Source: Clostridiales bacterium | Lineage (GTDB): Bacteria; Bacillota; Clostridia; Oscillospirales; Acutalibacteraceae | Assembly: GCA_019417145.1 (NCBI GenBank) | Contig: DXVY01000005.1 | Coordinates: 1-18,413 of the forward strand | DNA: 18,413 nucleotides | Direction: 5' to 3' | Part shown: one piece after another, positions 7,741-15,845 of the stretch | How the letters are laid out: each line of letters begins with the position of its first letter | How positions within the stretch are numbered: the first letter of the stretch is position 1 | Notes under the pieces: generated by a model | Seen by the model: the letters and a program-made list of their open reading frames with translations, nothing else | Told to the model about the DNA's origin: nothing | The model's database searches: none | Position numbers and translations under genes: made by a program

Positions 7741-8649
7741 CTATGTATGGGACAGCAGGGGGAACATAAGCGGACGGCCTGCGAAGGGATTGTCCATATC
7801 TTGCAGCAGGAAAAGGGTAGTATCCTCTTGCGCAAAGGGTATGGCTTCCCCTGTCATGTCCAGCGGGGTGAAAAAGAACCGGACGTTGGTTACACCTGGT
7901 CGGGCCAGGGCGGCAAGGAGAGCGGGGAGGGTCACCGACCTGTCGGCAAACACCTCATACAGCAATAATGTATCGCCCTCGTACTCTGCAACGGCCGTTG
8001 CATCCAGCGCGGGAATATACAGCAGCCGATCGGCAAAGGAGACAAGCTCCATACAGCCGGCGTAAAAACGCACAAGGCCTTGCCCGTTTTGCAGCGACAG
8101 GGCGGACAGTGGGTTTGGCCTTTGGATTTGATCCAAAAACAGCCGCCGGTCCTCCTGCGCCTGTAGATGCAGGGAACGGACCGGAGAACCCGCACCTTCA
8201 CCCGGCATCCGCGCCGTGAATTGGTGTTCCGTGACGGGGTAAAAGCCAAATTTGGGATAGAAGTCCCGTACGCCGTCGTTGGCAAAAAGAAAAATCAGGT
8301 CGCTTTTATCACGCCAATCGGACAGGACCTGCCCCAGCAAAAAACGGCTAAGTCCCCGGTTGCGGCTGGAAGGGTGGGTCATTACCGTTCCCAGCTGCAC
8401 GTAGCGCTTTTGGACGCCCAAAACCTGAAAATCCATCAAGGATACGGTGACGTGGGAAACGATTGCCTCCCCGGCGGCCAAGGAATAAGGTATACAAGTA
8501 GAGGGCCAGCAACCCTGTTCGTACCAGACTTCAAAGTCGAAGCCGAAGGTTTGGCGGGTCAAGCGATTGAGGCTGCGCCGCCAATCCGGGCTGGTCTGGT
8601 ACCCCTTCATAAAGGTGTAGTCTTTTCCTGCAAGCCGTATTCTTTTCAT
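7741..8649 (-). CDS. GNAT family N-acetyltransferase
   Basis: This 302-residue protein should transfer an acetyl group from acetyl-CoA to an amine. The acyl-CoA site is visible as QLGTVMTHPSSRNRGLSRF (residues 85-103), containing R96-N-R-G99-L-S, close to the Q/R-x-x-G-x-G/A signature. FYPKFGF (130-136) matches the terminal GNAT strand-helix element. The protein is about twice the length of a single GNAT fold; residues 150-302 are a second domain. This resembles two-lobed, Eis-like or multi-domain GNATs, but I cannot assign a substrate. Its ATG overlaps the stop codon of the upstream araC-type gene in an ATGA junction, and a GGGGAG ribosome site lies 8 nt before the start inside that gene. 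The two are therefore probably co-transcribed and translationally coupled. Confidence 0.85.
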   Translation of the reverse strand: MKRIRLAGKDYTFMKGYQTSPDWRRSLNRLTRQTFGFDFEVWYEQGCWPSTCIPYSLAAGEAIVSHVTVSLMDFQVLGVQKRYVQLGTVMTHPSSRNRGLSRFLLGQVLSDWRDKSDLIFLFANDGVRDFYPKFGFYPVTEHQFTARMPGEGAGSPVRSLHLQAQEDRRLFLDQIQRPNPLSALSLQNGQGLVRFYAGCMELVSFADRLLYIPALDATAVAEYEGDTLLLYEVFADRSVTLPALLAALARPGVTNVRFFFTPLDMTGEAIPFAQEDTTLFLLQDMDNPFAGRPLMFPLLSHT

Positions 8650-9551
8650 GCGTCCGTCTCCCCGTCTTCCCGCATATCCGCCGAGTCGAAGTCGTCCCTT
8701 TGCGGACGGGGCGCACGCCAGCCCCCCATATCCATTTCCACGTCGGCGCCAATGGGATCCTTCCGCTGCCGCCTATAGGCCGCAGGGGTCATCTGGTAAA
8801 AGGAGGTAAAAGCGCGGGTAAAGGTGCGTATGCTGCCGAAACCCGACTGAAAACAGATTTCCTCCAGACTGTCAGTGGTGCTGCGGATCAGACGGGCGGC
8901 GTGGCGAGCGCGCAGATTGTTCAGGTGCTGGTTGAAGCCGCAGCCGATGCGGGCGTTGAACAACCGGGAAAAATAGTATCGGTTGTAGCCGTGCTGCTTG
9001 GCCAGGTCTTCAATGGTAAGCGGCTCCAGATAGTGCTGTTCCAAATATATCAGAACCTGCCGGACCAGGGTGGCGGTATCCTCGATCTGCTCTCGGCGGA
9101 CAAGGCCGACCGTATCGGCAAATATGCCTAAGATGGTATATAGATACCCGGCGGCGGCCATGGAACCGTGGGTGGCGTTATAGTGATAGAGCCGCTTTAC
9201 GGCATGGTCCACCTCTTGTCCGGCTGCGGGGTCGGTCAGAAAAGCGCTGCGGAACTGCCGGGTTTGCAGCCGGTGGCGGAACTGGCTGATCATATCGATG
9301 GGGATCAATAAAACGGTAATCTGCGAATGCGCCGGGGTATGGTATGCGTGCACGTCAAAGCTGTTGGCGATGGCGGCGCAGCCGGGCGTCAGCAGCTTTT
9401 TCTCGTCGTTTACCGTGATTTCAATTTCACCCTCATGCACGTACACAAATTCCAGATTGGAATGAAAATGCGGGTCCGTAGCATTGTCTTTCCAGGGCAG
9501 ACAGTAAAATAAATTATCATAATCACGGGAAAGCTCAAAAAAAGCATCCAT
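8646..9551 (-). CDS. AraC family transcriptional regulator with cupin sensor domain
   Basis: This 301-residue DNA-binding regulator is probably the local controller of the divergent GH31 gene. The N-terminal cupin-like sugar-sensing domain (about 15-90) contains HFH (28-30). The C-terminal double helix-turn-helix (about 165-260) has its first recognition unit near LAKQHGYNRYYFSRLF and the family signature GFGSIRTFTRAF, followed by MTPAAYR. The ATG at 9551 is chosen over a TTG at 9572 because AGGTG lies about 6 nt upstream of it. A 40-residue acidic tail follows the usual family end (residues 262-301, with DDFDSADMREDGE), and its last codons overlap the GNAT start. Effector identity cannot be read. 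Arabinose-containing sugars are plausible only from context. Confidence 0.9.
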   Translation of the reverse strand: MDAFFELSRDYDNLFYCLPWKDNATDPHFHSNLEFVYVHEGEIEITVNDEKKLLTPGCAAIANSFDVHAYHTPAHSQITVLLIPIDMISQFRHRLQTRQFRSAFLTDPAAGQEVDHAVKRLYHYNATHGSMAAAGYLYTILGIFADTVGLVRREQIEDTATLVRQVLIYLEQHYLEPLTIEDLAKQHGYNRYYFSRLFNARIGCGFNQHLNNLRARHAARLIRSTTDSLEEICFQSGFGSIRTFTRAFTSFYQMTPAAYRRQRKDPIGADVEMDMGGWRAPRPQRDDFDSADMREDGETDA

Positions 9552-9579
9552 ATTTTTCACCTGTGTTCGCAATAATTGT

Positions 9580-9608
9580 CCTATATTTGGTGTGATTTGC
9601 TCTGTCTA
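9580..9608 (-). promoter_or_regulatory. Promoter of the araC-type regulator (minus strand)
   Basis: On the minus strand, -35 TAGACA (9608-9603) and -10 TATAGG (9585-9580) are separated by 17 bp. The start would be near 9573, giving a leader of about 20 nt. The -35 box covers the same bases as the position expected for the -35 of the divergent GH31 gene. Confidence 0.55.
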
Positions 9609-9631
9609 TTTTATAGGAAATATACTATAAT
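9603..9631 (+). promoter_or_regulatory. GH31 promoter with strong -10 and poor -35
   Basis: TATAAT at 9626-9631 is a consensus -10 box. The hexamer 17 bp upstream (9603-9608, TGTCTA) hardly matches TTGACA, a pattern typical of promoters that need an activator. The inverted repeat TCCTATA (9579-9585) / TATAGGA (9612-9618) flanks this region. Transcription would start near 9637, leaving a leader of about 63 nt. Confidence 0.6.
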
Positions 9632-9699
9632 GTCAATAGATGAACAGGCGGGCGAAACAATGAGAACCCCTTTCGGCCTGTTGGAAAAGGAGGATGACC

Positions 9700-12600
9700 A
9701 TGATAAAATCACGCTTGCTTTCCCTTTGCCTGTCGGCGGCGCTCCTTTTGCCGTCGGGCGCCATATCCGCCCTGCCGGTTCATGCGGAGCCGGAAGACAA
9801 CCAGGGAAACGTCCGGGAAAATATTCCGCAGGAAATTTACGAGGCGGAGGACTTTGCGGATGCGGCTGCGATAAAGGACGATGCGGATGATTATTTCGGC
9901 CAAGGCTATGTAGATAACCTGTCGGATCCCCTTACCTTTACAGTGGACGTCCCAGCCGCCGGAGACTACGGGGTACGCCTGCGCTACATAAGCGGCTCCA
10001 GCCTGGAGGGAGACGGGGACAAGACCCTGACGGTTTACGCCAATGGGCAGGTCGTGCGGCAGAGTACCCTGCCGGCTACCATCACGGCCGACACCTGGGC
10101 CGAGAAGCTGGAGAGCATCCCCCTGGAAGAAGGGGAGAATACCATCACCTACCAGGTGGATCAGGGGGATACGGCGGCCAACGTAAAGGTGGACAGAATC
10201 TCCCTGTCCCGCATATATGAGGCGGAGGACGCCCAGCTTACCGGCAACATGCACACCTCCACCGAGCATGCCGGCTTCAGCGGCACCGGTTTTGCTGCCG
10301 GTTTCGAGGCTGCAGGCGAAGAGGCCATTTTCACGGTGGACGCCCCGGTGGCGGGAGAGTATTCCCTGGTGCTGGGCTATGGCAACGGCGCCGAGGACTA
10401 CGCCCGTTCCATCAGCGTCTTTGTCAACGGCACTGACGCCGCCCAATTGAGCGTCGCCCCCTTGCGCACCTGGGCCGCCTGGGGAGAGGCCCAGGCCACC
10501 GTTACCTTAAACGAGGGTGAGAATACGGTTACGGTCCGCAATGACAACGATTTCGGCCACATCAACCTGGACTATATCACCCTAAAGCCCTGCAACTGGC
10601 AGTATGCCGGCAGCGTGGAAGAGGTAGAGGGGGAGGGCACCAGCCAGCTGACCTTTACCCTGGACAATGCCGCCGTGCAGATTACCTCGGTGGCGGAAAA
10701 TGCGGTCAAGGTATGGCTGGAGCCCTCGGGTGTATTTGACCGGAAATACGATTCCTTCGCCGTGGTGGACGACGCGGTGGACGCCCAGGATTTGGACGTC
10801 TCCGACCGGGGGGATTATTACGAGGTAGACGCGGGGGAAATCACCCTGCGCGTACAGAAGGATCCCTTTAAGCTGACCTATCTGGACAAGGCCGGCAACG
10901 TGCTCATGGAGAATGAGAACGACAGCATGGCCTGGTCCACCGACGGGGAAGTAAAGGTCAATAGCAAAATTCAGGACGATGAGCAGTTCTGGGGCCTTGG
11001 ATCCAATAAGGTGGACTTTGACCGCCGGGGCGAGCGCATCGCCATGTGGAGCTGCGACATTGTAGGCGCCGATTCCGAGGGCGTGGCCCCCGGCTGGGAG
11101 GAAGGCCGCTCGGATACGGCCGAGCCCTACTATATCAGCTCCAAGGGCTATTCGGTCTATTTCGACAACACCAGCTACACGGTCTTTGACATGGGCAAGA
11201 CCGACCCCGACACCTGCACCTTCGGCTCCTTTAACCCCAGGGCCGGCGGGGAGCTGCTGTATTACTTCACCTATGGTCCCTCGGTCAAGGAGATCACCAA
11301 GACCTTTACCGATATCATCGGCAAGTCCTTCTTTGCCCCTGACTGGGCCATGGGCAATATGCAGTGCCATTGGGGGTATACCCAAAACGACATTATCAAC
11401 ATCGCCACCGAATACCGAGAGCGGGGCATCCCCCTGGATGTCATCATCTCGGACATCGACTGGTATGAATACCTCTGTTCCCCCACCGAGTGGAACCACG
11501 AGAGCTATCCCGATCCGGAGGCCATGTTTGAAGCCCTAGGCCAGCTGAATGTGCGGTACGGCATGATCAACGATCCCAACGTCACCGACCAGGGCAACAA
11601 CCAGTATTTTGTGGACGGGGATACCAATAAATACTTTATCAAGAACCAGTCCGGGAATACCAAGAAGGTCAACTGGCCCTGGGGCGCGGCCTCGGGCATC
11701 ACCGACTTCTTTGACCCCGAAGCACGGGCCTGGTGGGGCGGCCAGGTGCAGGATCTGCAGGACCAGGGCGTGGAATATATCTGGATGGATATGAACGAGC
11801 CCTCGGCCTACGCTACCGACTGGCTGTTCTGGAACGAGGAGGGCAAGTCCTGGGGCAGCATCAACGAGATGAAGAACGCCCTGGCGACCATGCACAACCT
11901 GACCCTCTACGAGGCCATGACCGAAGACGGCAGCCGCACCTTCCTGCAGACGAGAGGCGGCTTTACCGGCAGCCACAAGTACGCCGCCCCCTGGACGGGG
12001 GACATCGGCACCACCTGGCAGGATATGTACGAGCAGATCCGCATGGGTACCGGCCTGTCCCTTTGCGGCTATAACTACTGGGGCTTTGACATCGGCGGCT
12101 TCAACGGCACCTGCACCGACGACCAGTTCGCCCGCTGGGTGCAGCTGGCCACCTTTACCCCTGTCCACCGCTTCCACTACATCAACGGCAACGAGAGCCG
12201 GGAGGCCTGGACCCACAACGGCGAGGAAAACTCCAAGAAGTACATCGGCCTGCGCTACCGCCTGATGCCCTATATGTACGCCCTGAGCGCCGACAGCATT
12301 ATCGGCATCGGCATTGAGGAGAATTTGGGCAAAGGCGGTACCGGACTGCCCATGACCCGGCCCATGGTCATGAACTATTCCGATGACCAGAATACCTGGG
12401 AGCTGGATACCCAGTTTATGATGGGGGATTCCTTCCTGGTGGCCCCTGTGGTAGAGGACGCCGAAACCAAGGAGGTCTACCTGCCCGAAGGCTACTGGTA
12501 CGACTATGACGACGGCAAGACGGTTTACAGCGGGGAGCAGACCATGGAATACGACGCCCCCATCGACCTGCTGCCGGTCTTTGTCAAGGAAGGCTCCATT

Positions 12601-14703
12601 ATCCCCATGCAGCCCGAGATGCAGTATGTGGGGGAGAAGCCGGTGGATGAAATCACCCTGGATGTCTACCCCACCATCGAAGACGGGGCATTCCACTTTG
12701 TGCTCTATGAGGATGACGGCGAGACCGACGCCTATCAGGAGGGCGTCTACACCACCACCCGGTACGAAGGCCGGGTGCAGACGGGGGATACCAACACCCT
12801 GACCCTGGAAATCGGCGCCCGCACCGGCTCCTATACCGACATCGACGATCGGGACTACCTGGTGCAGTTCCATAACGCCGGCTACAAGAACCCCGCCGTC
12901 ACCTACGACGGGGCGGCCCTTACGGCCGTGGATTCCCTGGAGGCCCTGGATGCGGCCGCATCGGGCTACTATGTGGACGCGGCCGCCAACATGTGCTATG
13001 TGAAGGTGCATGACGACGCCGCGGCCCACACCATCCAGGTCACCGGCGAGCCCTACACCGATTTGATTCTGGAGGCTGAGGAAGGCGAAACCGCCGGTTC
13101 CCTTACGGTATCCGACGCGGCTGTCACCGGTTTTACGGCCGAGGCCGATACCCTGACCGTAACCGCCGACCTGCCGGCCGTCGGGGACTACACCGTGTAT
13201 GTCTATTACCAGGCTTCCGCCGACGGCCAGCTGACCATCTCCGCCGGGGAGGGCAGCCAGGTTATGCCCATCAAGGGCGGGGACGACTGGCAGTATGCAG
13301 CGGTAAACCTGTCCCTTGTCCAGGGGGAGAACGCCATCAGGGTCGCCGGCAGCGGGGAGAACACCGCCGCCATAGCCGTCGACCAAGTGGAAGTGCCCTT
13401 ACAGCTTATCCAGATGCCCGCCGTCTTTGACCACGAGGTGCAGGCCGAGACCGGCACGGTCACCGGCGGCGCCGAAATCGCCAGTGTGGACAGCGGTTAC
13501 ACCGGGGAGGGCTACGTCAAGATGGACGCGGTCGGCGAAGGGGTGGAAATCGGCGGGGTGACGGCCATGAGCGACGGCACCTATACCGTCAATCTCCGCT
13601 ATGCCAACGGCGGCGACGACGGAACCCTGCATATCTACGCCAACGGGCAGACGGATACGGCAAAACAGATGCAGTTTACCAAGCTCAACGGCTGGAGTCT
13701 CTGGAGCGAGGCCATTGTGAACCTGGAGCTTACGGCCGGGGAAAATACCATCACCCTTGTCCGGCAGGCCGACGACACGGGAGAGGTGCACATCGACCGG
13801 ATTATCTGCCCTCTGGAGCCCGAATCCTTTGAAGAGGTGCCCATTGTAAACGGCGGGTTTGAGGACGGCAGCATCAACGGCTGGACGGTGACCGCCGCAT
13901 CCGGGGACAACAATACCGGCTACGGGGTGGACGCGAACGACCGCCTGGCCGGGGACTACAAATTCTACTTCTGGCAGGCGAATGCCGACCGAACCTTAAG
14001 CCAGACTGTGAAGTTGGAAAACGGCAACTATGTGCTGACGGCCTGGGTCAACGCCTATTCCTTCGACGCCACGGCCGATAACGCCTGTTATTTGGTGGCG
14101 GCCGGTTTTGCCGGGGACCAGGAAATCTCGGTGAATCTCAGCCTGAGCCATTCCTGGGTCAAGTATGAAATCCCCGTAGAGGTGAAAGACGGCAAGCTGG
14201 ACATCATCTTCCGCTACCACGCCGATTCCCAGACCTCCCTGCAGCTGGATGAAATCTCCCTGCGGCGGGCGGAGAAAGGCTCGGCGGCTTCGGGCCTTGC
14301 CCAGCTGGAGGCGGCCATCGGGGCGGCCGACGGCCTTGCGGCGGCGGAATATGAGGAAGCCAGCTGGAAGGCCTATCTGGCGGCCCTGGCCATGGGCCGC
14401 AAAACAGCGACCGATTCCAGTTCCACTATTGAGGATTACGCAGCGGCTATCACCTTGATCGACAGGGCACAGGCGGCGCTGATTGAGGACCATGAGCCGC
14501 CGGTCATCCTCAAGGGTGATCTGGACGGGGACGAAGAAGTGACCATCGCGGATGTGATGGAGGCCTGCAAGGTCATGGCCCGGGAGTCGGCGGGAACCGA
14601 TCCCACCGATGCGGAAATGGAGCGGGGCGACCTGGACGGAGACGGTGAGATTACCATCGCGGATGTGATGGAGATCTGTAAAATCCTGGCCCGTAACGGA
14701 TAA
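9700..14703 (+). CDS. Secreted GH31 alpha-glycosidase with multiple carbohydrate-binding modules and dockerin
   Basis: This 1667-residue extracellular enzyme cleaves an alpha-linked sugar with retention. The ATG at 9700 is chosen because AAGGAGG (9687-9693) ends 6 nt upstream; the in-frame ATG at 9694 abuts that site. A signal peptide covers about residues 1-28. Domains: two CBM35/CBM6-like modules (about 45-170 and 171-297, each opening YEAED); GH31 N-terminal beta domain (300-540); catalytic barrel (about 540-880) with nucleophile D697 in WMDMNEPS and acid/base D768 in TGDIGTTW; C-terminal beta and DUF5110-like parts (about 900-1060); two more CBM35-like modules (about 1121-1232 and 1243-1371); a CBM4/9-like beta-sandwich (1381-1524, VPIVNGGFE); a FIVAR-like helical segment (1530-1596); dockerin (1604-1667). 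Substrate is open: alpha-glucoside, xyloside, galactoside or N-acetylgalactosaminide are all possible within GH31. It lies divergent to the araC-type gene. Confidence 0.92.
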   Translation: MIKSRLLSLCLSAALLLPSGAISALPVHAEPEDNQGNVRENIPQEIYEAEDFADAAAIKDDADDYFGQGYVDNLSDPLTFTVDVPAAGDYGVRLRYISGSSLEGDGDKTLTVYANGQVVRQSTLPATITADTWAEKLESIPLEEGENTITYQVDQGDTAANVKVDRISLSRIYEAEDAQLTGNMHTSTEHAGFSGTGFAAGFEAAGEEAIFTVDAPVAGEYSLVLGYGNGAEDYARSISVFVNGTDAAQLSVAPLRTWAAWGEAQATVTLNEGENTVTVRNDNDFGHINLDYITLKPCNWQYAGSVEEVEGEGTSQLTFTLDNAAVQITSVAENAVKVWLEPSGVFDRKYDSFAVVDDAVDAQDLDVSDRGDYYEVDAGEITLRVQKDPFKLTYLDKAGNVLMENENDSMAWSTDGEVKVNSKIQDDEQFWGLGSNKVDFDRRGERIAMWSCDIVGADSEGVAPGWEEGRSDTAEPYYISSKGYSVYFDNTSYTVFDMGKTDPDTCTFGSFNPRAGGELLYYFTYGPSVKEITKTFTDIIGKSFFAPDWAMGNMQCHWGYTQNDIINIATEYRERGIPLDVIISDIDWYEYLCSPTEWNHESYPDPEAMFEALGQLNVRYGMINDPNVTDQGNNQYFVDGDTNKYFIKNQSGNTKKVNWPWGAASGITDFFDPEARAWWGGQVQDLQDQGVEYIWMDMNEPSAYATDWLFWNEEGKSWGSINEMKNALATMHNLTLYEAMTEDGSRTFLQTRGGFTGSHKYAAPWTGDIGTTWQDMYEQIRMGTGLSLCGYNYWGFDIGGFNGTCTDDQFARWVQLATFTPVHRFHYINGNESREAWTHNGEENSKKYIGLRYRLMPYMYALSADSIIGIGIEENLGKGGTGLPMTRPMVMNYSDDQNTWELDTQFMMGDSFLVAPVVEDAETKEVYLPEGYWYDYDDGKTVYSGEQTMEYDAPIDLLPVFVKEGSIIPMQPEMQYVGEKPVDEITLDVYPTIEDGAFHFVLYEDDGETDAYQEGVYTTTRYEGRVQTGDTNTLTLEIGARTGSYTDIDDRDYLVQFHNAGYKNPAVTYDGAALTAVDSLEALDAAASGYYVDAAANMCYVKVHDDAAAHTIQVTGEPYTDLILEAEEGETAGSLTVSDAAVTGFTAEADTLTVTADLPAVGDYTVYVYYQASADGQLTISAGEGSQVMPIKGGDDWQYAAVNLSLVQGENAIRVAGSGENTAAIAVDQVEVPLQLIQMPAVFDHEVQAETGTVTGGAEIASVDSGYTGEGYVKMDAVGEGVEIGGVTAMSDGTYTVNLRYANGGDDGTLHIYANGQTDTAKQMQFTKLNGWSLWSEAIVNLELTAGENTITLVRQADDTGEVHIDRIICPLEPESFEEVPIVNGGFEDGSINGWTVTAASGDNNTGYGVDANDRLAGDYKFYFWQANADRTLSQTVKLENGNYVLTAWVNAYSFDATADNACYLVAAGFAGDQEISVNLSLSHSWVKYEIPVEVKDGKLDIIFRYHADSQTSLQLDEISLRRAEKGSAASGLAQLEAAIGAADGLAAAEYEEASWKAYLAALAMGRKTATDSSSTIEDYAAAITLIDRAQAALIEDHEPPVILKGDLDGDEEVTIADVMEACKVMARESAGTDPTDAEMERGDLDGDGEITIADVMEICKILARNG
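14509..14700 (+). other. Type I dockerin domain, copy 3
   Basis: This is the C-terminal domain of the GH31 protein, with calcium loops DLDGDEEVTIAD and DLDGDGEITIAD. It shares the VMEACKVMARESAGTDPTD core with copies 1 and 2 and differs mainly in the linker (AEMER) and last residues (NG). Confidence 0.92.
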
Positions 14704-14735
14704 TGCATATCTATCTTAATCTTTGGTAAAAGAAA

Positions 14736-14771
14736 CGCCCCGGGACGGCCTTAACACGGCCGCCCGGGGCG
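14736..14771 (-). terminator. GC-rich terminator between the convergent GH31 and lipid kinase genes
   Basis: CGCCCCGGGACGGCC (14736-14750) pairs with GGCCGCCCGGGGCG (14758-14771) with one bulged A and a 7-nt loop. The minus-strand tail GTTTCTTTT is T-rich, so it best serves the lipid kinase gene, which ends 30 nt away. It may also stop GH31 transcripts, although its plus-strand tail is only AT-rich. Confidence 0.8.
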
Positions 14772-14800
14772 AAACGTTATATATATTTGTGAAGCTGCGG

Positions 14801-15730
14801 TTAGGCTTCAGGAGGTTGCAGTTGAACGGTCGGCAGCTTGTGGGCCTGTTTGGGGTCGACCAATATACCCAGCGCCTGTTTTTGTCCGACAAAGGTAATC
14901 TCGCTTTTGCTGCCGCCAAACTCCCCGTCGATGGTCCAGTTGATGCTGGTGTCGCAGCGCAGGGTCAGCCGGTCGGTGCGAAACCAATCGATGCGCGCAG
15001 AGGGCTCTTTCTTGAGCAGGTCGGCAACGGTTGCATTAAACTCTCCCAGATTGGCTGGCTGTCGGATCAGCATGACCTCGAACAAACCGTCGTCCAGCAG
15101 GACGTTTTCTCCGGTAAATCCCTTGATCCCGCCCACCGAAATGGAATTGGTAATGGCGCCAAAAATGTAATCCCCCTTTTCCACCACCCCGTCATGTTCG
15201 ACCTGGCAGTGGAAGCTGCGGATATCGCCCAGCCGCTTCATCCCCTCCAATATATAGGCAAGGTATCCGAAAAAGGTTTTCATGGACTGAGGGGTGGCGT
15301 AGGAGACGTCGGTAAAAAGGCCGAAAGCGGCTACATATACAAAATGCCTGTCGTCCAGCCTGCCTACATCGCAATAAAACGGCACGCCTTCCAGCGCGAT
15401 TTCCAGCGCGGCGGACAGCTCCTTTGGTATGGACAGGCTGGAGGCAAAATCATTGGTGGTTCCGGCGGGCAGGTAACCCAAAAGGGGCGGACGGCCACAG
15501 CGCAAAAGGCCGGTAATGGTTTCGTTAAGGGTGCCGTCGCCGCCGGCGCAGATGATGCGATCATAGCCTTCCGCCCCGGCGGCCGCAAGGGAGGCGTCCC
15601 CGGCGGCGGATGTGGGGTGAACCGTAACTTCGTAACCGGCTCTAGCTATGCGTTCCACAATTTCTCCCAAGCGCTCGCTCACCTTGCCGATACCCGCGTT
15701 GGGATTATATATGAAAAGCAGTCGCTGCAC
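14801..15730 (-). CDS. Diacylglycerol kinase catalytic-domain family lipid kinase (YegS/DgkB/BmrU-like)
   Basis: This 309-residue cytoplasmic or membrane-associated kinase should phosphorylate a lipid such as diacylglycerol, recycling it into phospholipid synthesis. It opens with the family start LLFIYNPNAG (residues 4-13), carries the nucleotide-binding GGDGT loop (63-67, followed by LNET), and has GYLPAGTTNDFA, matching the family's G-T-x-N-D-F-A element. The DDGLFEV and WTIDGEFGG segments match the C-terminal beta-sandwich. The GTG at 15730 is chosen because AGGGGGA lies about 6 nt upstream and the protein then begins at the usual place. An in-frame GTG at 15775 would add 15 unlikely residues. 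It may be co-transcribed with the DUF975 gene, whose stop is 115 bp upstream. Which lipid it uses cannot be told. Confidence 0.9.
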   Translation of the reverse strand: MQRLLFIYNPNAGIGKVSERLGEIVERIARAGYEVTVHPTSAAGDASLAAAGAEGYDRIICAGGDGTLNETITGLLRCGRPPLLGYLPAGTTNDFASSLSIPKELSAALEIALEGVPFYCDVGRLDDRHFVYVAAFGLFTDVSYATPQSMKTFFGYLAYILEGMKRLGDIRSFHCQVEHDGVVEKGDYIFGAITNSISVGGIKGFTGENVLLDDGLFEVMLIRQPANLGEFNATVADLLKKEPSARIDWFRTDRLTLRCDTSINWTIDGEFGGSKSEITFVGQKQALGILVDPKQAHKLPTVQLQPPEA

Positions 15731-15742
15731 GCCTATTCCCCC

Positions 15743-15760
15743 TGTCCTGATTTGTCCTGA
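15743..15760. repeat. Tandem 8-bp direct repeat before the lipid kinase gene
   Basis: TGTCCTGA occurs at 15743-15750 and again at 15753-15760, one helical turn apart, just upstream of the kinase ribosome site. It could be a small regulator site or chance. Confidence 0.4.
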
Positions 15761-15845
15761 AATAAATGAAAGCACGCCCCATTACCAGCCCCTGGTCTGC
15801 GGGTGGGAACATACGCATCCACAATAAATCACATATCGCCGCGCG

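Noticed and set aside
7404..7835. Short open frames on both strands in the MFS/GNAT gap (7404-7655 plus; 7503-7835 minus)
   Set aside because: No ribosome site, no recognisable protein, and the minus frame overlaps the end of the GNAT gene. The region is better read as noncoding with hairpins.
9576..9890. Small plus-strand open frame overlapping the GH31 start in another frame
   Set aside because: It begins upstream of the GH31 promoter -10 box, lacks a ribosome site, and its second half is the shadow of the GH31 signal peptide region.
11536..13386. Minus-strand open frame of about 616 codons opposite the GH31 gene
   Set aside because: It lies wholly within the GH31 catalytic and CBM coding region, has no recognisable domain, and is rich in Gly, Val and His as expected for a shadow frame.
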